Assembly: GCA_028715345.1 (NCBI GenBank)
Contig: JAQUSB010000017.1
Location: 1 to 41,965, forward strand
DNA: 41,965 nt
Reading direction: 5' to 3'
Origin: Candidatus Omnitrophota bacterium
GTDB taxonomy: Bacteria > Omnitrophota > Gorgyraeia > 2-01-FULL-45-10
Shown here in pieces: positions 1 to 7,996 of this stretch. Each line of letters opens with the position of its first letter. Positions within the stretch are counted from its first letter, which is position 1. Under the pieces are notes generated by a model. It ran no database searches. It had not been told where the DNA came from and worked only from the letters and a program-made list of their open reading frames with translations. The position numbers and the translations under genes are program-made.

Positions 1-2265
1 ATCCTTGCGACTACCAGCCGCCCTGTGTATATGGGTAGTTTTCCTCATATGCCGTGGATGGTTACAAGTCTCGGGGTTGTTGTTTCGCTGGTCTCTGTTT
101 TGGAGGATAGCCAAGTACTGCAGCAGCATGGAATAAATATGGATAAGGATAAGAGAACGGTAGTAGTACAAGGATTCGGCGATGTCAGCAGCGGTATTGT
201 AAAATTACTGCTTACAACATACAAAGAGCTCGGATTTAGAATAACGGGTGTCTCCGATATCGACGGCGCTATCTATTCGGAAAAAGGCCTTGATCCCGAC
301 GAGCTTATGAGGTTGAGGACAAGGTTCGAATCGGGCGAAAAGTTCAAATTGACCGAAGCATACCAGGCTCGCGGAGGGGAAATAGTAGAGAGATACGCAG
401 GCGATCCGGACGCTATATTATATAAGGAATGTACAGTGCTTATGCTCGGCGCCGGGTCCAATATGTTCACAAATAAAAAAAATAATACGCATCGGATCAA
501 GGCGAAATTGATAGTGGAAGGCGCGAACAACGCCTTCGAGAGCGGCCTTGAGAACAAGCTCCATGAGATGGGTATATTATATATACCCGGGCCTGTTGCT
601 AATGGGGCAGGCATATATACATCTACCGAAGAGGTCATACATTATCATATGTCGAAATTGAACGGGTTAAAAGACCATGTTCTCAACGCTATAACAGACT
701 ATTCCGCTCCGATAACCGCTACAATATTAAAGATGTATAAAGACTCCGGGTATAAGGTTCACCCGTATAAGATGATGCAGGATCTTTCGAAGAATATACG
801 TGAAACGAAGAAAGGATTGCTTAAAGAAGGGATGAAAAATATCCTTGTTGCCAGAAGGGCGGACACGTATATAAAGAGGGGGCTGCCGCAAAAATACGCT
901 CTCATAATCGCCGCTTCCGAGATCGCTCACAGTATGGTCTATTATAAGGAGGCCGACGCGCGAAAAAAGATGCTCGAGATTGCCGGGCTTGCGGGGAATG
1001 AATTGGCGAGAGCTCTATTTATCCTGGGGAGGGTCGTAGTATTCAGGGAAGAGCCTACGAGCGCGTTAAGAAATGAATTAAAGATAAAATTAATAGGTTT
1101 GCTGCGGGAGCATAATCCGGTAATTGTCCGAAGGGCAGCTGCAGAAGCTCTATCATATGTCTGCGAGGGCATGGAGCCGGCACAGACAACTGATGCTGTG
1201 GCGGCTCTTGAGCGAGCGGTTCGCGAAAACGGGGAAGTCGGCACGTGGGCAAGCTGGTCGGTAGAACGTGTTAAAAAAGTTCATGGCGATCAGGAAACAC
1301 AGCCGGCTGCAGAATTAGATATGATTGCTGAAGCGAAACTAATCGATGCGTATACTCTGATACAGGAAGAGCTTATAGATAGGGCTGTCACTCCGAAGGA
1401 GCAGTTTGATATCGTTTTCAACGCAGTTGTTAAGGTCTGCCCGCGCCTGATGCCCGATTTAAATAGATTGAGATATCTTATTTACGCTAAAGAAGCGGAT
1501 GTTATCATTCGGGCCATAAATGGTAATGGTTATTCGCCGGCAGAAAAATTGATCCTGCGCAGCGCGTTTCTGACACCGGGCGAAGGTATGGGGCCGTTTA
1601 TGCCATTTGCGGCGCAACCAGGACAAGAGAGCATAGCCATGATAAGCAATATCGCCGAATCTGCCGGTAGGCAGATATCAGATGAACATGCCTCGCCGTA
1701 CACATTGGCCGTGCCTCTGGAAATGTTCAAAGACAAGGATGAATTCGAAAAGCGTCAGAGTGAGTTTGGCAGCAGGTTCAACCTTATATGTACAAGCGCG
1801 TTGACGGCGGACCCGGAAACATTCGTGCAAAATCTTATGAGCAATATACCGGAAGAACGGAGGAGGGGGGTAATCGCGCTTGTGCCCTCCAGCCTGAAAG
1901 CGGAACATTTAGAAGAACTGAAAAAGGCAGGCATGAGATTTATCCCGGTAAGCGACCAATTGGCAAAGGTAAAAGATTATACGGAAGACGACAGGGAAAT
2001 GTTCCAGGTTAACACGTTCGCCGGCATGCTCGTTCTCCGCCACATAAACGACTATCAAAATATCGATTCAGTGGTATACAGGATCTCGAAATTCTACGCG
2101 TTACGGCATATCACATTAAAAGATGGGATTACTCTGCAGGAGTTTATTAAAGCAGTAGTTGACGGGAATATCGGGATATTGGTCAAAGTTTGTTTTGAGC
2201 CGACTCAGCCAAAAGATGCAAAAAAAGAGCATGATGATATTTCCAGGCCGTTAATATTCGCATAG
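1..2265 (+). CDS. NAD-dependent glutamate dehydrogenase-like C-terminal part fused to HEAT-like and unknown domains (5' partial)
   Basis: The reading frame is open from base 1, so the true start lies outside the window; the ATG at 25 falls inside a conserved stretch (WMVTSLGVVV) and is unlikely to be the start. The first ~300 residues form the nucleotide-binding domain of a Glu/Leu/Phe/Val dehydrogenase: a Rossmann loop VVVQGFGDVSSG, then KLIVEGANN and GILYIPGPVANGAGI, the usual signature where the dehydrogenase closes over NAD. The VTSLGVVV motif resembles the large NAD-specific GDH class more than the compact hexameric enzymes. A helical HEAT-like stretch follows (NPVIVRRAAAEALSYV, around base 1120), then about 300 residues (roughly bases 1310-2262) that I do not recognise. 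Oxidative deamination of glutamate to 2-oxoglutarate is the family role; whether this fusion is active cannot be judged without the missing catalytic N-terminal domain. It ends 45 bp before the next promoter and seems to be a separate transcription unit. Confidence 0.75.
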   Translation: MLATTSRPVYMGSFPHMPWMVTSLGVVVSLVSVLEDSQVLQQHGINMDKDKRTVVVQGFGDVSSGIVKLLLTTYKELGFRITGVSDIDGAIYSEKGLDPDELMRLRTRFESGEKFKLTEAYQARGGEIVERYAGDPDAILYKECTVLMLGAGSNMFTNKKNNTHRIKAKLIVEGANNAFESGLENKLHEMGILYIPGPVANGAGIYTSTEEVIHYHMSKLNGLKDHVLNAITDYSAPITATILKMYKDSGYKVHPYKMMQDLSKNIRETKKGLLKEGMKNILVARRADTYIKRGLPQKYALIIAASEIAHSMVYYKEADARKKMLEIAGLAGNELARALFILGRVVVFREEPTSALRNELKIKLIGLLREHNPVIVRRAAAEALSYVCEGMEPAQTTDAVAALERAVRENGEVGTWASWSVERVKKVHGDQETQPAAELDMIAEAKLIDAYTLIQEELIDRAVTPKEQFDIVFNAVVKVCPRLMPDLNRLRYLIYAKEADVIIRAINGNGYSPAEKLILRSAFLTPGEGMGPFMPFAAQPGQESIAMISNIAESAGRQISDEHASPYTLAVPLEMFKDKDEFEKRQSEFGSRFNLICTSALTADPETFVQNLMSNIPEERRRGVIALVPSSLKAEHLEELKKAGMRFIPVSDQLAKVKDYTEDDREMFQVNTFAGMLVLRHINDYQNIDSVVYRISKFYALRHITLKDGITLQEFIKAVVDGNIGILVKVCFEPTQPKDAKKEHDDISRPLIFA

Positions 2266-2310
2266 CTTACTGACATTCTGTTAGTATTTCAAAAAGTGAG
2301 CTTTCAGCTA

Positions 2311-2339
2311 TTGACGCTCAGTTATCCATATAGTATACT
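2311..2339 (+). promoter_or_regulatory. Sigma-70-like promoter for the two small genes
   Basis: TTGACG at 2311-2316 and TATACT at 2334-2339 are separated by exactly 17 bp. It lies just after the GDH-like gene and ahead of the 2418 gene, with about 75 bp of predicted leader. The box sequences and spacing are seen directly; promoter activity is inferred. Confidence 0.6.
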
Positions 2340-2417
2340 TCTATTGATGCGGAAAAGGTGTATTTTTTTTGATCACCAACTAAAAAGTTTTAAAAAGTAT
2401 TTATATGAGGTAGCGAT

Positions 2418-2789
2418 ATGCGCGAAGTTGTGTTCAAAAACCTCACATCCGTAGCTTCAAGGAAGAAAGACATCTTCCTCCAAGAGGTCTTCGAAAAAGA
2501 AGGAATGAAAGCGAAGACCGAGAGGAGATGTTTTTATTTTATAAAGGATATAAAGCACATGGCGAGCGATGATGAAATCAAGAAATGGCTCGACTCCGAA
2601 GGAGAAACGAAGGGTTTGAACCGCCGCCAGTTCCATATAATGAAAGAGCATAATGACGCCCTTCTCGAGGACAAGATAATCTGCAAGATACTGGGGACGT
2701 TTTACGCCGTCATAAACAAGACGGTTTATACTATAGGGTTCCTGCATTCGTTCAAGGTCCGGTTCGTTAAACCAAGCCTTGCAAAATAG
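2418..2789 (+). CDS. Hypothetical protein, 123 aa
   Basis: I do not recognise this gene. The ATG at 2418 has a GAGG Shine-Dalgarno at 2407-2410 within a GAGGTAGC string shared with three other genes here. The product is soluble-looking and rich in Lys, Glu and Arg, with no signal peptide or clear membrane segment; it has two Cys (RRCFYF and IICKIL) and an aromatic/hydrophobic C-terminal third (GTFYAVINKTVYTIGFLH). It follows a good promoter and is followed 10 bp later by a 52-residue basic protein, so the two probably form a small bicistronic unit. The coding call rests on the ribosome site, the promoter and the intact frame; there is no functional clue. Confidence 0.6.
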   Translation: MREVVFKNLTSVASRKKDIFLQEVFEKEGMKAKTERRCFYFIKDIKHMASDDEIKKWLDSEGETKGLNRRQFHIMKEHNDALLEDKIICKILGTFYAVINKTVYTIGFLHSFKVRFVKPSLAK

Positions 2790-2799
2790 GAGGGGGATC

Positions 2800-2958
2800 A
2801 TGCCTTACACGGTCACGCGCAGGCTGCACAATACCTTCGGCAAGAAGGTGTCGAGGTATTTGAGTTACAAAAAGGCGAAGAAGATGTGCAATGAGATAAG
2901 CAGGGGGATGATGCTTTTGGAGGCGAGGTACCTGCGCTCCAAAATGAGCCACACATAA
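2800..2958 (+). CDS. Small basic hypothetical protein, 52 aa
   Basis: A short frame starts with ATG at 2800 (MPYTVTRRLHN...) directly behind a strong AGGAGGGGG Shine-Dalgarno that begins at the stop codon of the preceding gene; it ends at TAA 2956-2958. The product is 52 residues, strongly basic (many Lys/Arg), with a Tyr-rich first half and a Met-rich C-terminal half, and no signal peptide or membrane segment. The net charge would fit nucleic-acid or ribosome binding, but that is a guess. The ribosome site and tight coupling to the upstream gene are the evidence that it is translated. Confidence 0.55.
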   Translation: MPYTVTRRLHNTFGKKVSRYLSYKKAKKMCNEISRGMMLLEARYLRSKMSHT

Positions 2959-2981
2959 AATTCCCGCAGCACACATTTTTT

Positions 2982-3026
2982 AGGGACAGATACCTATTTT
3001 TTGAAATAAAAATAGTATCTGTCCCT
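2982..3026. repeat. Inverted repeat (REP/REPIN-like palindrome)
   Basis: AGGGACAGATACCTATTTTT (2982-3001) and its near-perfect inverse (3008-3026) flank a 6-base loop; the only irregularity is one extra C in the left arm. There is no T-run after the 3' arm, so it is not a standard intrinsic terminator, though a hairpin here between two transcription units could stop or protect transcripts. GGGACAGA-type palindromes with an AT-rich centre resemble scattered REP-like repeats associated with IS200-type (RAYT) transposases; that link is from family resemblance only. No transposase is present in the window. Confidence 0.6.
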
Positions 3027-3047
3027 ATTTGTTTCCCTCAATATCAT

Positions 3048-3076
3048 TTGACTTAATATTATTTATTATATATACT
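3048..3076 (+). promoter_or_regulatory. Sigma-70-like promoter of the ilvE-mcsAB-clpC-...-metG operon
   Basis: TTGACT at 3048-3053 and TATACT at 3071-3076 are separated by 17 bp, in a very AT-rich stretch (3040-3100) that follows the inverted repeat. The next start codon is ilvE at 3119. No other comparable promoter was found until 20082, so this one may drive about 17 kb. Confidence 0.65.
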
Positions 3077-3118
3077 TATATAACTATATAACCATAAATA
3101 CCGGAGACCGCTTATTTT

Positions 3119-3991
3119 ATGAAGATCTACTTTAACGGGAAACTTATAGACAGGGAAAAGGCTTACGTTTCGGTTTTTGACCACGGCTTATTATACGGGG
3201 ACGGTGTCTTCGAGGGCATAAGGGCTTACGATGGATTGGTCTTCCGCCTGAATGAGCACATCGACAGGCTTTATAGATCGGCGGACGCCATAGAACTCAA
3301 GATACCGCTTACGAAAAAAGAGATGCAGGACGCTATAGTCGATACCCTTAAAGCGAATAAATTGAGGGACGGCTATATAAGGCCTATAGTCACAAGAGGG
3401 GTCGGCGATCTGGGCCTTGACCCGCGTAAATGTCCGAAACCTACGGTCTGTATCATAGCTCATAACATCACTCTGTACCCTAAAGAGATGTATTCGAACG
3501 GGCTTGCGATCATTACGGCGAAGACCAGGCGCAATTATACGCAGGCTCTCGACCCGAGGATAAAATCCCTCAATTATCTCAATAACGTTCTCGCGAAGAT
3601 CGACGCGATCAAAGCCGGGACGGAAGAGGCGATCATGCTCACTCACGACGGATACGTCGCGGAGTGCACGGGGGATAATATTTTTATCGTTAAGAACGGC
3701 GAGTTGGCAACCCCGCCCGTCGATATAGGCGCTCTCGAGGGTATTACCAGGGACGCAGTCATAGGGTTGGCCAAAAATCTCAAGATCCGTTTTTCCGAAA
3801 AACGTATGAAGATGGAAGACGTCTACGGGGCGGACGAAGTTTTCCTTACCGGAACCGCCGCGGAAATAATCCCCGTAGTCGTTGTCGATAAGAAGAAGAT
3901 CGACGGTGGTAAGCCCGGCCCGGTCACGGCAAAACTTACGGCGGCGTTCAGGGAACTCACAAGATCCGACGGAGTGAAGTATGAAGTGTGA
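3119..3991 (+). CDS. ilvE: Branched-chain amino acid aminotransferase
   Basis: A class IV PLP-dependent aminotransferase of 290 residues, the usual length for IlvE. It transfers the amino group between glutamate and the branched-chain 2-oxo acids in the last step of Leu/Ile/Val synthesis. Visible hallmarks: MKIYFNGKLIDREKAYVSVF then DHGLLYGDGVFEGIRAY at the N-terminus, the PLP lysine in RIKSLNYLNN (Lys149), EAIMLTHDGYVAECTGDNIF, EGITRDAVIGLA and DEVFLTGTAAEIIPV. The start ATG at 3119 has a rather distant GGAG (3103-3106). It is the first gene of the long operon and overlaps mcsA by 11 bp. D-amino acid aminotransferase or aminodeoxychorismate lyase are the alternative class IV activities; the residues around GDGVFEGIR and the overall length favour IlvE. 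Confidence 0.9.
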   Translation: MKIYFNGKLIDREKAYVSVFDHGLLYGDGVFEGIRAYDGLVFRLNEHIDRLYRSADAIELKIPLTKKEMQDAIVDTLKANKLRDGYIRPIVTRGVGDLGLDPRKCPKPTVCIIAHNITLYPKEMYSNGLAIITAKTRRNYTQALDPRIKSLNYLNNVLAKIDAIKAGTEEAIMLTHDGYVAECTGDNIFIVKNGELATPPVDIGALEGITRDAVIGLAKNLKIRFSEKRMKMEDVYGADEVFLTGTAAEIIPVVVVDKKKIDGGKPGPVTAKLTAAFRELTRSDGVKYEV

Positions 3992-4484
3992 TATTTGCGG
4001 CAACCGCGAAGCTACGGTCCACCTTACGGAGATAGTCAACGATAAGGTGACGAAGCTTCATCTTTGCGAGGAGTGCGCCAAAGAGAAGGGCGCGGAGATG
4101 GAGGAGCATTTCGGCTTGAGCGATCTTCTGGCGGGATTGGCCGATCTCGGGGCCGGCATCGAACCGGACTTAAGCGATAAAGTGAAGTGCCCCGCGTGCG
4201 GCTTCACATACAGCGATTTCAAAAAAGTCGGCAGGCTCGGCTGCGGTGAATGTTACGAGGCTTTCAAGAAGCAGCTGGCCCCGCTCCTTAAAAGGATACA
4301 CAGCGCGGACAGGCATGTCGGGAAGGTACCGTTGACGGCCGGCAAGACCGTGAAGGATACCAGGACGCTCCAGGAACTGCGCGTAAGGATGGAAAAAGCC
4401 ATTCAGTTCGAAGAGTTCGAAGAGGCTGCGAAGCTGAGGGACCGGATAAAGGAACTCGAAAAGAAAGACGAAAACGGAAAGTAG
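3981..4484 (+). CDS. mcsA: McsA-like activator of protein-arginine kinase, zinc-finger/UVR protein
   Basis: A 167-residue protein with four CxxC pairs (Cys3/6, 29/32, 70/73, 88/91), which in McsA bind metal, and a C-terminal UvrB/UvrC-type helical hairpin (about 130-162, AIQFEEFEEAAKLRDRIKEL). In Firmicutes McsA binds and activates the arginine kinase McsB and helps deliver clients to ClpC. The start overlaps the end of ilvE by 11 bp and mcsB follows after 4 bp, so the three are translationally linked. The order mcsA-mcsB-clpC is the same as in Bacillus, which makes the assignment firm, but no ctsR repressor gene precedes it. Confidence 0.9.
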   Translation: MKCDICGNREATVHLTEIVNDKVTKLHLCEECAKEKGAEMEEHFGLSDLLAGLADLGAGIEPDLSDKVKCPACGFTYSDFKKVGRLGCGECYEAFKKQLAPLLKRIHSADRHVGKVPLTAGKTVKDTRTLQELRVRMEKAIQFEEFEEAAKLRDRIKELEKKDENGK

Positions 4485-4488
4485 CGCG

Positions 4489-5535
4489 ATGACGATAGAC
4501 GATTTTTTGGATCAGGATACGGAATGGCTTAAAGGCACGGGCCCGAGCGCCAATATAGTTATGTCCTCCAGGACGAGGCTCGCCAGGAATATCGACAAGA
4601 TGCCTTTCTCCAACAGGGCCAATAAGCAGCAGCTCGAAGACGTGCTCAATATGGCCGAGGATGCCGTGAGGCGGTCGGGTTTTCTTAAGAACGCCCTGTT
4701 CATAAGGCTGAAAAATTTAAGCGAAGTCGACAGGGTATTCCTTGTCGAGCGCCATCTTATGAGCCCGGAGCATGCGAAGAACGCCGAGTATAAAGCCCTG
4801 ATAGTCGATCCCAAAGAGATAGTCAGTATAATGGTGAACGAAGAAGACCATCTCAGGATACAGGTAATGCAGTCGGGCCTCAACCTCACCGAGTGCTGGC
4901 GCATAATAGATGAAATAGATACGGAGCTCAGCAAGACCCTGCCTTTCGCGTTTTCGGCAAAGTGGGGCTATCTTACCGCGTGCCCGACAAATGCCGGGAC
5001 GGGTTTAAGGGGTTCGACGATGCTGCACCTGCCCGCGCTCGTATTTACGGGACAGATAGGGAAGATCCTGCAGGCCATCGCGAAACTCGGCATGAACATC
5101 AGAGGGCTATACGGCGAAGGCACCGAGGCGATGGGTAATATATTCCAGGTATCGAACCAGATATCCATGGGCATTACCGAAGAAGACGTCATCGACAATA
5201 TCGAGAGGATAACGAACCAGCTCATTTCCCGCGAAGACGCTACGCGTAAGATGCTGCTTACTAAAAACAAAGAAGGCCTGGTCGACAGGGTGTCGAGGGC
5301 GTTCGGGACTTTGAAGAGCGCTCATATAATCAATAGTAATGAAACCGTCACCCTGCTGTCGGCGATACGACTGGGCGTGGATCTCGGGCTTATTAAAAAT
5401 ATGGACCGAAGGACCGTCAACGAATTATTTCTCCTGACACAACCGGCGCACCTGCAAAAGCGGGAAGGTAAGCTTCTTAATGCCAACGACCGGGACGTCA
5501 AGAGGGCGGACATCGTGAAAGAGAGACTGAAATAA
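4489..5535 (+). CDS. mcsB: Protein-arginine kinase
   Basis: A 348-residue member of the ATP:guanido phosphotransferase family. It phosphorylates arginines on proteins and so marks them for ClpC-ClpP degradation. Motifs: SSRTRLARNI (25-34, nucleotide-binding arginines), HLRIQVMQSG (121-130), the active-site TACPTNAGTGLR with Cys165, and RGLYGEGTEAMGNIFQVSNQ near residue 205-225. Small-molecule guanidino kinases are longer and carry an extra N-terminal domain that is absent here, which together with mcsA and clpC as neighbours identifies McsB. No strong Shine-Dalgarno is visible; the start sits 4 bp after mcsA and is probably coupled. Confidence 0.93.
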   Translation: MTIDDFLDQDTEWLKGTGPSANIVMSSRTRLARNIDKMPFSNRANKQQLEDVLNMAEDAVRRSGFLKNALFIRLKNLSEVDRVFLVERHLMSPEHAKNAEYKALIVDPKEIVSIMVNEEDHLRIQVMQSGLNLTECWRIIDEIDTELSKTLPFAFSAKWGYLTACPTNAGTGLRGSTMLHLPALVFTGQIGKILQAIAKLGMNIRGLYGEGTEAMGNIFQVSNQISMGITEEDVIDNIERITNQLISREDATRKMLLTKNKEGLVDRVSRAFGTLKSAHIINSNETVTLLSAIRLGVDLGLIKNMDRRTVNELFLLTQPAHLQKREGKLLNANDRDVKRADIVKERLK

Positions 5536-5559
5536 TATATTTTATGGAGGTAGCAAGCC

Positions 5560-7989
5560 ATGCCAATGTTTAACCGGTTTACCGAACGCGCCAGAAAAGT
5601 GATACTTCTTGCCAAGGAAGAGGCAAAGAGATTTAATCACGACTACATAGGCACGGAGCACATACTTCTCGGACTAGTGCGCGAAGGCGAAGGTGTTGCC
5701 GCTGCGGTCCTTGCCAGTTTCGGGCTGAGCCCGGATAAGATCAGGCTCGAAGTCGAAAAATTGGTCCAGCCGGGACCGGCGACGGTCGTATCCGGCGATC
5801 TTCCTTTTACGCCGAAAGCTAAAAAAGTCATAGAGCTGGCGATGGAAGAAGCGCGTTCGTTAGGGCATAACTATATAGGCACAGAACATCTCCTGTTAGG
5901 GCTTATCCGTGAGGGCGAAGGGGTAGCGTCGCAAGTCCTGGTAAACCTGGGGCTTGAGCTCGAAAAAGTGAGAGAAGAAGTGATGAACCTCCTCGGGTCC
6001 GAAGTTCCGGGCTACGAGATGGGGCAGAAAATTTCTCACGCAAAGACGCCTGCCTTGGACGCCTTCGGAAGGGACCTGACGAAATTGGCCAAGGACGGAA
6101 AGCTCGACCCTGTGATAGGCAGGAAGAATGAGATCGAGCGCGTTATACAGATACTGTCGAGGCGCACTAAAAATAATCCTGTCCTACTGGGCGAGGCGGG
6201 TGTCGGCAAGACAGCGATAGTCGAAGGGCTCGCGCAGAAAATAATTTCCGGGGACGTTCCCGAGATATTGAAAGACAAGCGCCTGATAATCCTCGACCTC
6301 GCGCTGATGGTTGCAGGCACTAAATACAGGGGGCAATTCGAAGAACGTATCAAAGCCGTGATGGACGAGATAAAACGCTCCGAGGACGTCATCGTCTTCA
6401 TAGATGAGCTGCACACTCTTGTAGGAGCCGGCGGGGCCGAAGGCGCCATCGACGCTTCGAACATATTGAAGCCGGCGCTGTCGCGCGGCGAGATACAGTG
6501 CATAGGCGCTACCACCCTGGATGAATTCAGGAAACACATAGAAAAAGACGCGGCCCTGGAGAGGCGATTCCAGACTATAATGGTCGAACCGCCCAGCGTA
6601 AGCGAAACCATAGAGATACTCAAAGGCCTGCGCGACAGGTACGAGGCGCACCACAGGGTGAAATTTACCGATGAAGCCGTAAAAGCCGCCGCGGAACTCT
6701 CTGATAGATATATAAGCGGCAGGTACCTGCCGGATAAAGCGATCGATCTGATCGATGAGGCGGGATCGCGCGCCAGGCTTTCTGTAATGACCGCGCCCCC
6801 GGACGTCAAGCACATCGAGGATAAAACGGCGGTCGTGAAGCAGGAGAAAGAGGCAGCCGTAAAGAACCAGGATTTCGAGAAGGCCGCAAAGTTCCGGGAC
6901 GAAGAGAGAAAATTGAAGGAAGAGCTCAACCGGATAAAAAAAGAATGGAAAGAGGCCAAAGGCAAGGTTGAACCCAAAGTGACCGATGACGACATAGCCG
7001 TTATCGTTTCCAAATGGACCGGCATACCGATATTGAAGCTGGAAGAGAAGGAGCAGGATAAGTTCCTGAAGATGGAGGAGACCCTGCATAAACGTGTTAT
7101 CGGGCAGGACGAATCTATAAGCGCCATAGCGCATGCCGTCAGGCGTTCGCGCGCGGGTATTAAAGATCCGAGGCGGCCCATCGGTTCGTTCGTATTTCTC
7201 GGCCCCACAGGCGTGGGCAAGACGCTTGTCGGCCGCGCGCTCGCGGAATTCATGTTCGGCGATGAGGACGCGATAATACAGATAGACATGTCCGAATATA
7301 TGGAAAAGTTCAACGTCTCCCGGCTGGTCGGAGCGCCTCCCGGTTACGTAGGATACGAAGAGGGCGGGCAATTGACCGAGAAGGTCAGGCGCAAACCTTA
7401 TTCAGTCGTACTTTTGGATGAAATAGAGAAAGCGCATCCGGATGTATTCAATATCCTGCTGCAGATGCTTGAAGAAGGGCGCTTGACCGATTCCTTCGGA
7501 AGGAAAGTCGATTTCAAGAACACGATCATCATAATGACCTCGAATATCGGCGCCGAGATGCTGAAGAAGCAGGGCTCCATAGGATTCAAATCGCAGGCAG
7601 AGGAAGTTACGTACCAGGCAATGAAGGAGCGCCTTCTGGACGAAGTGAAGAAGACGTTCAAGCCGGAATTCATCAACAGGGTCGACGATATAATCGTATT
7701 CAGGTCCCTTACAAAAGAAGACCTGGAAAAAATAGTGGAGTTGGAAGTGCGCGATGTCGAGTCCAGGCTCAAGGAGCAGGGCATAAAGATAGACCTCACT
7801 AAAGAAGCGAAAAATTTCCTTATCGAGAAAGGTTTCGATAAGAATTTCGGGGCGCGGCCTCTCAAGAGGACTATACAGCGGTTCCTCGAGGATCCTCTCG
7901 CGGAAGAGATCATCAGAGGCGCTTATAAAAAAGGCGGCAAAGTGACCGTGACGGCTAAAGCCGATCACCTTGATTTTAAGATAACTTAA
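5560..7989 (+). CDS. clpC: AAA+ unfoldase ClpC
   Basis: An 809-residue Hsp100 protein that unfolds substrates and feeds them to ClpP. Order of parts: two Clp-N repeats (about 1-145, both with the YIGTEH(I/L)LLGL motif), AAA-1 with Walker A GEAGVGKT (211-218) and [11 protein letters not shown], a middle region with a UVR motif (about 430-460, [20 protein letters not shown]) that is diagnostic of ClpC rather than ClpA/ClpB, AAA-2 with GPTGVGKT (548-555) and [14 protein letters not shown], and an IGF tripeptide (674-676) that matches the ClpP-docking loop. The ATG at 5560 has an excellent GGAGGTAGC ribosome site. It lies 24 bp after mcsB. The family role and the context argue for arginine-phosphate-dependent protein quality control; ClpP is not in the window. 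Confidence 0.96.
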   Translation: MPMFNRFTERARKVILLAKEEAKRFNHDYIGTEHILLGLVREGEGVAAAVLASFGLSPDKIRLEVEKLVQPGPATVVSGDLPFTPKAKKVIELAMEEARSLGHNYIGTEHLLLGLIREGEGVASQVLVNLGLELEKVREEVMNLLGSEVPGYEMGQKISHAKTPALDAFGRDLTKLAKDGKLDPVIGRKNEIERVIQILSRRTKNNPVLLGEAGVGKTAIVEGLAQKIISGDVPEILKDKRLIILDLALMVAGTKYRGQFEERIKAVMDEIKRSEDVIVFIDELHTLVGAGGAEGAIDASNILKPALSRGEIQCIGATTLDEFRKHIEKDAALERRFQTIMVEPPSVSETIEILKGLRDRYEAHHRVKFTDEAVKAAAELSDRYISGRYLPDKAIDLIDEAGSRARLSVMTAPPDVKHIEDKTAVVKQEKEAAVKNQDFEKAAKFRDEERKLKEELNRIKKEWKEAKGKVEPKVTDDDIAVIVSKWTGIPILKLEEKEQDKFLKMEETLHKRVIGQDESISAIAHAVRRSRAGIKDPRRPIGSFVFLGPTGVGKTLVGRALAEFMFGDEDAIIQIDMSEYMEKFNVSRLVGAPPGYVGYEEGGQLTEKVRRKPYSVVLLDEIEKAHPDVFNILLQMLEEGRLTDSFGRKVDFKNTIIIMTSNIGAEMLKKQGSIGFKSQAEEVTYQAMKERLLDEVKKTFKPEFINRVDDIIVFRSLTKEDLEKIVELEVRDVESRLKEQGIKIDLTKEAKNFLIEKGFDKNFGARPLKRTIQRFLEDPLAEEIIRGAYKKGGKVTVTAKADHLDFKIT

Positions 7990-7996
7990 GGTTTAG

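Noticed and set aside
2264-2302. Hairpin after the GDH-like gene (AGCTTACT with AGTGAGCT) as terminator
   Set aside because: The stem has one G-T pair and a large interior, and only three T follow; too weak to call an intrinsic terminator.
6036-7371. Two long minus-strand frames (425 and 395 residues) opposite clpC
   Set aside because: Serine- or Tyr/Arg-rich translations of conserved AAA+ sequence, overlapping each other in different frames; no support as genes.
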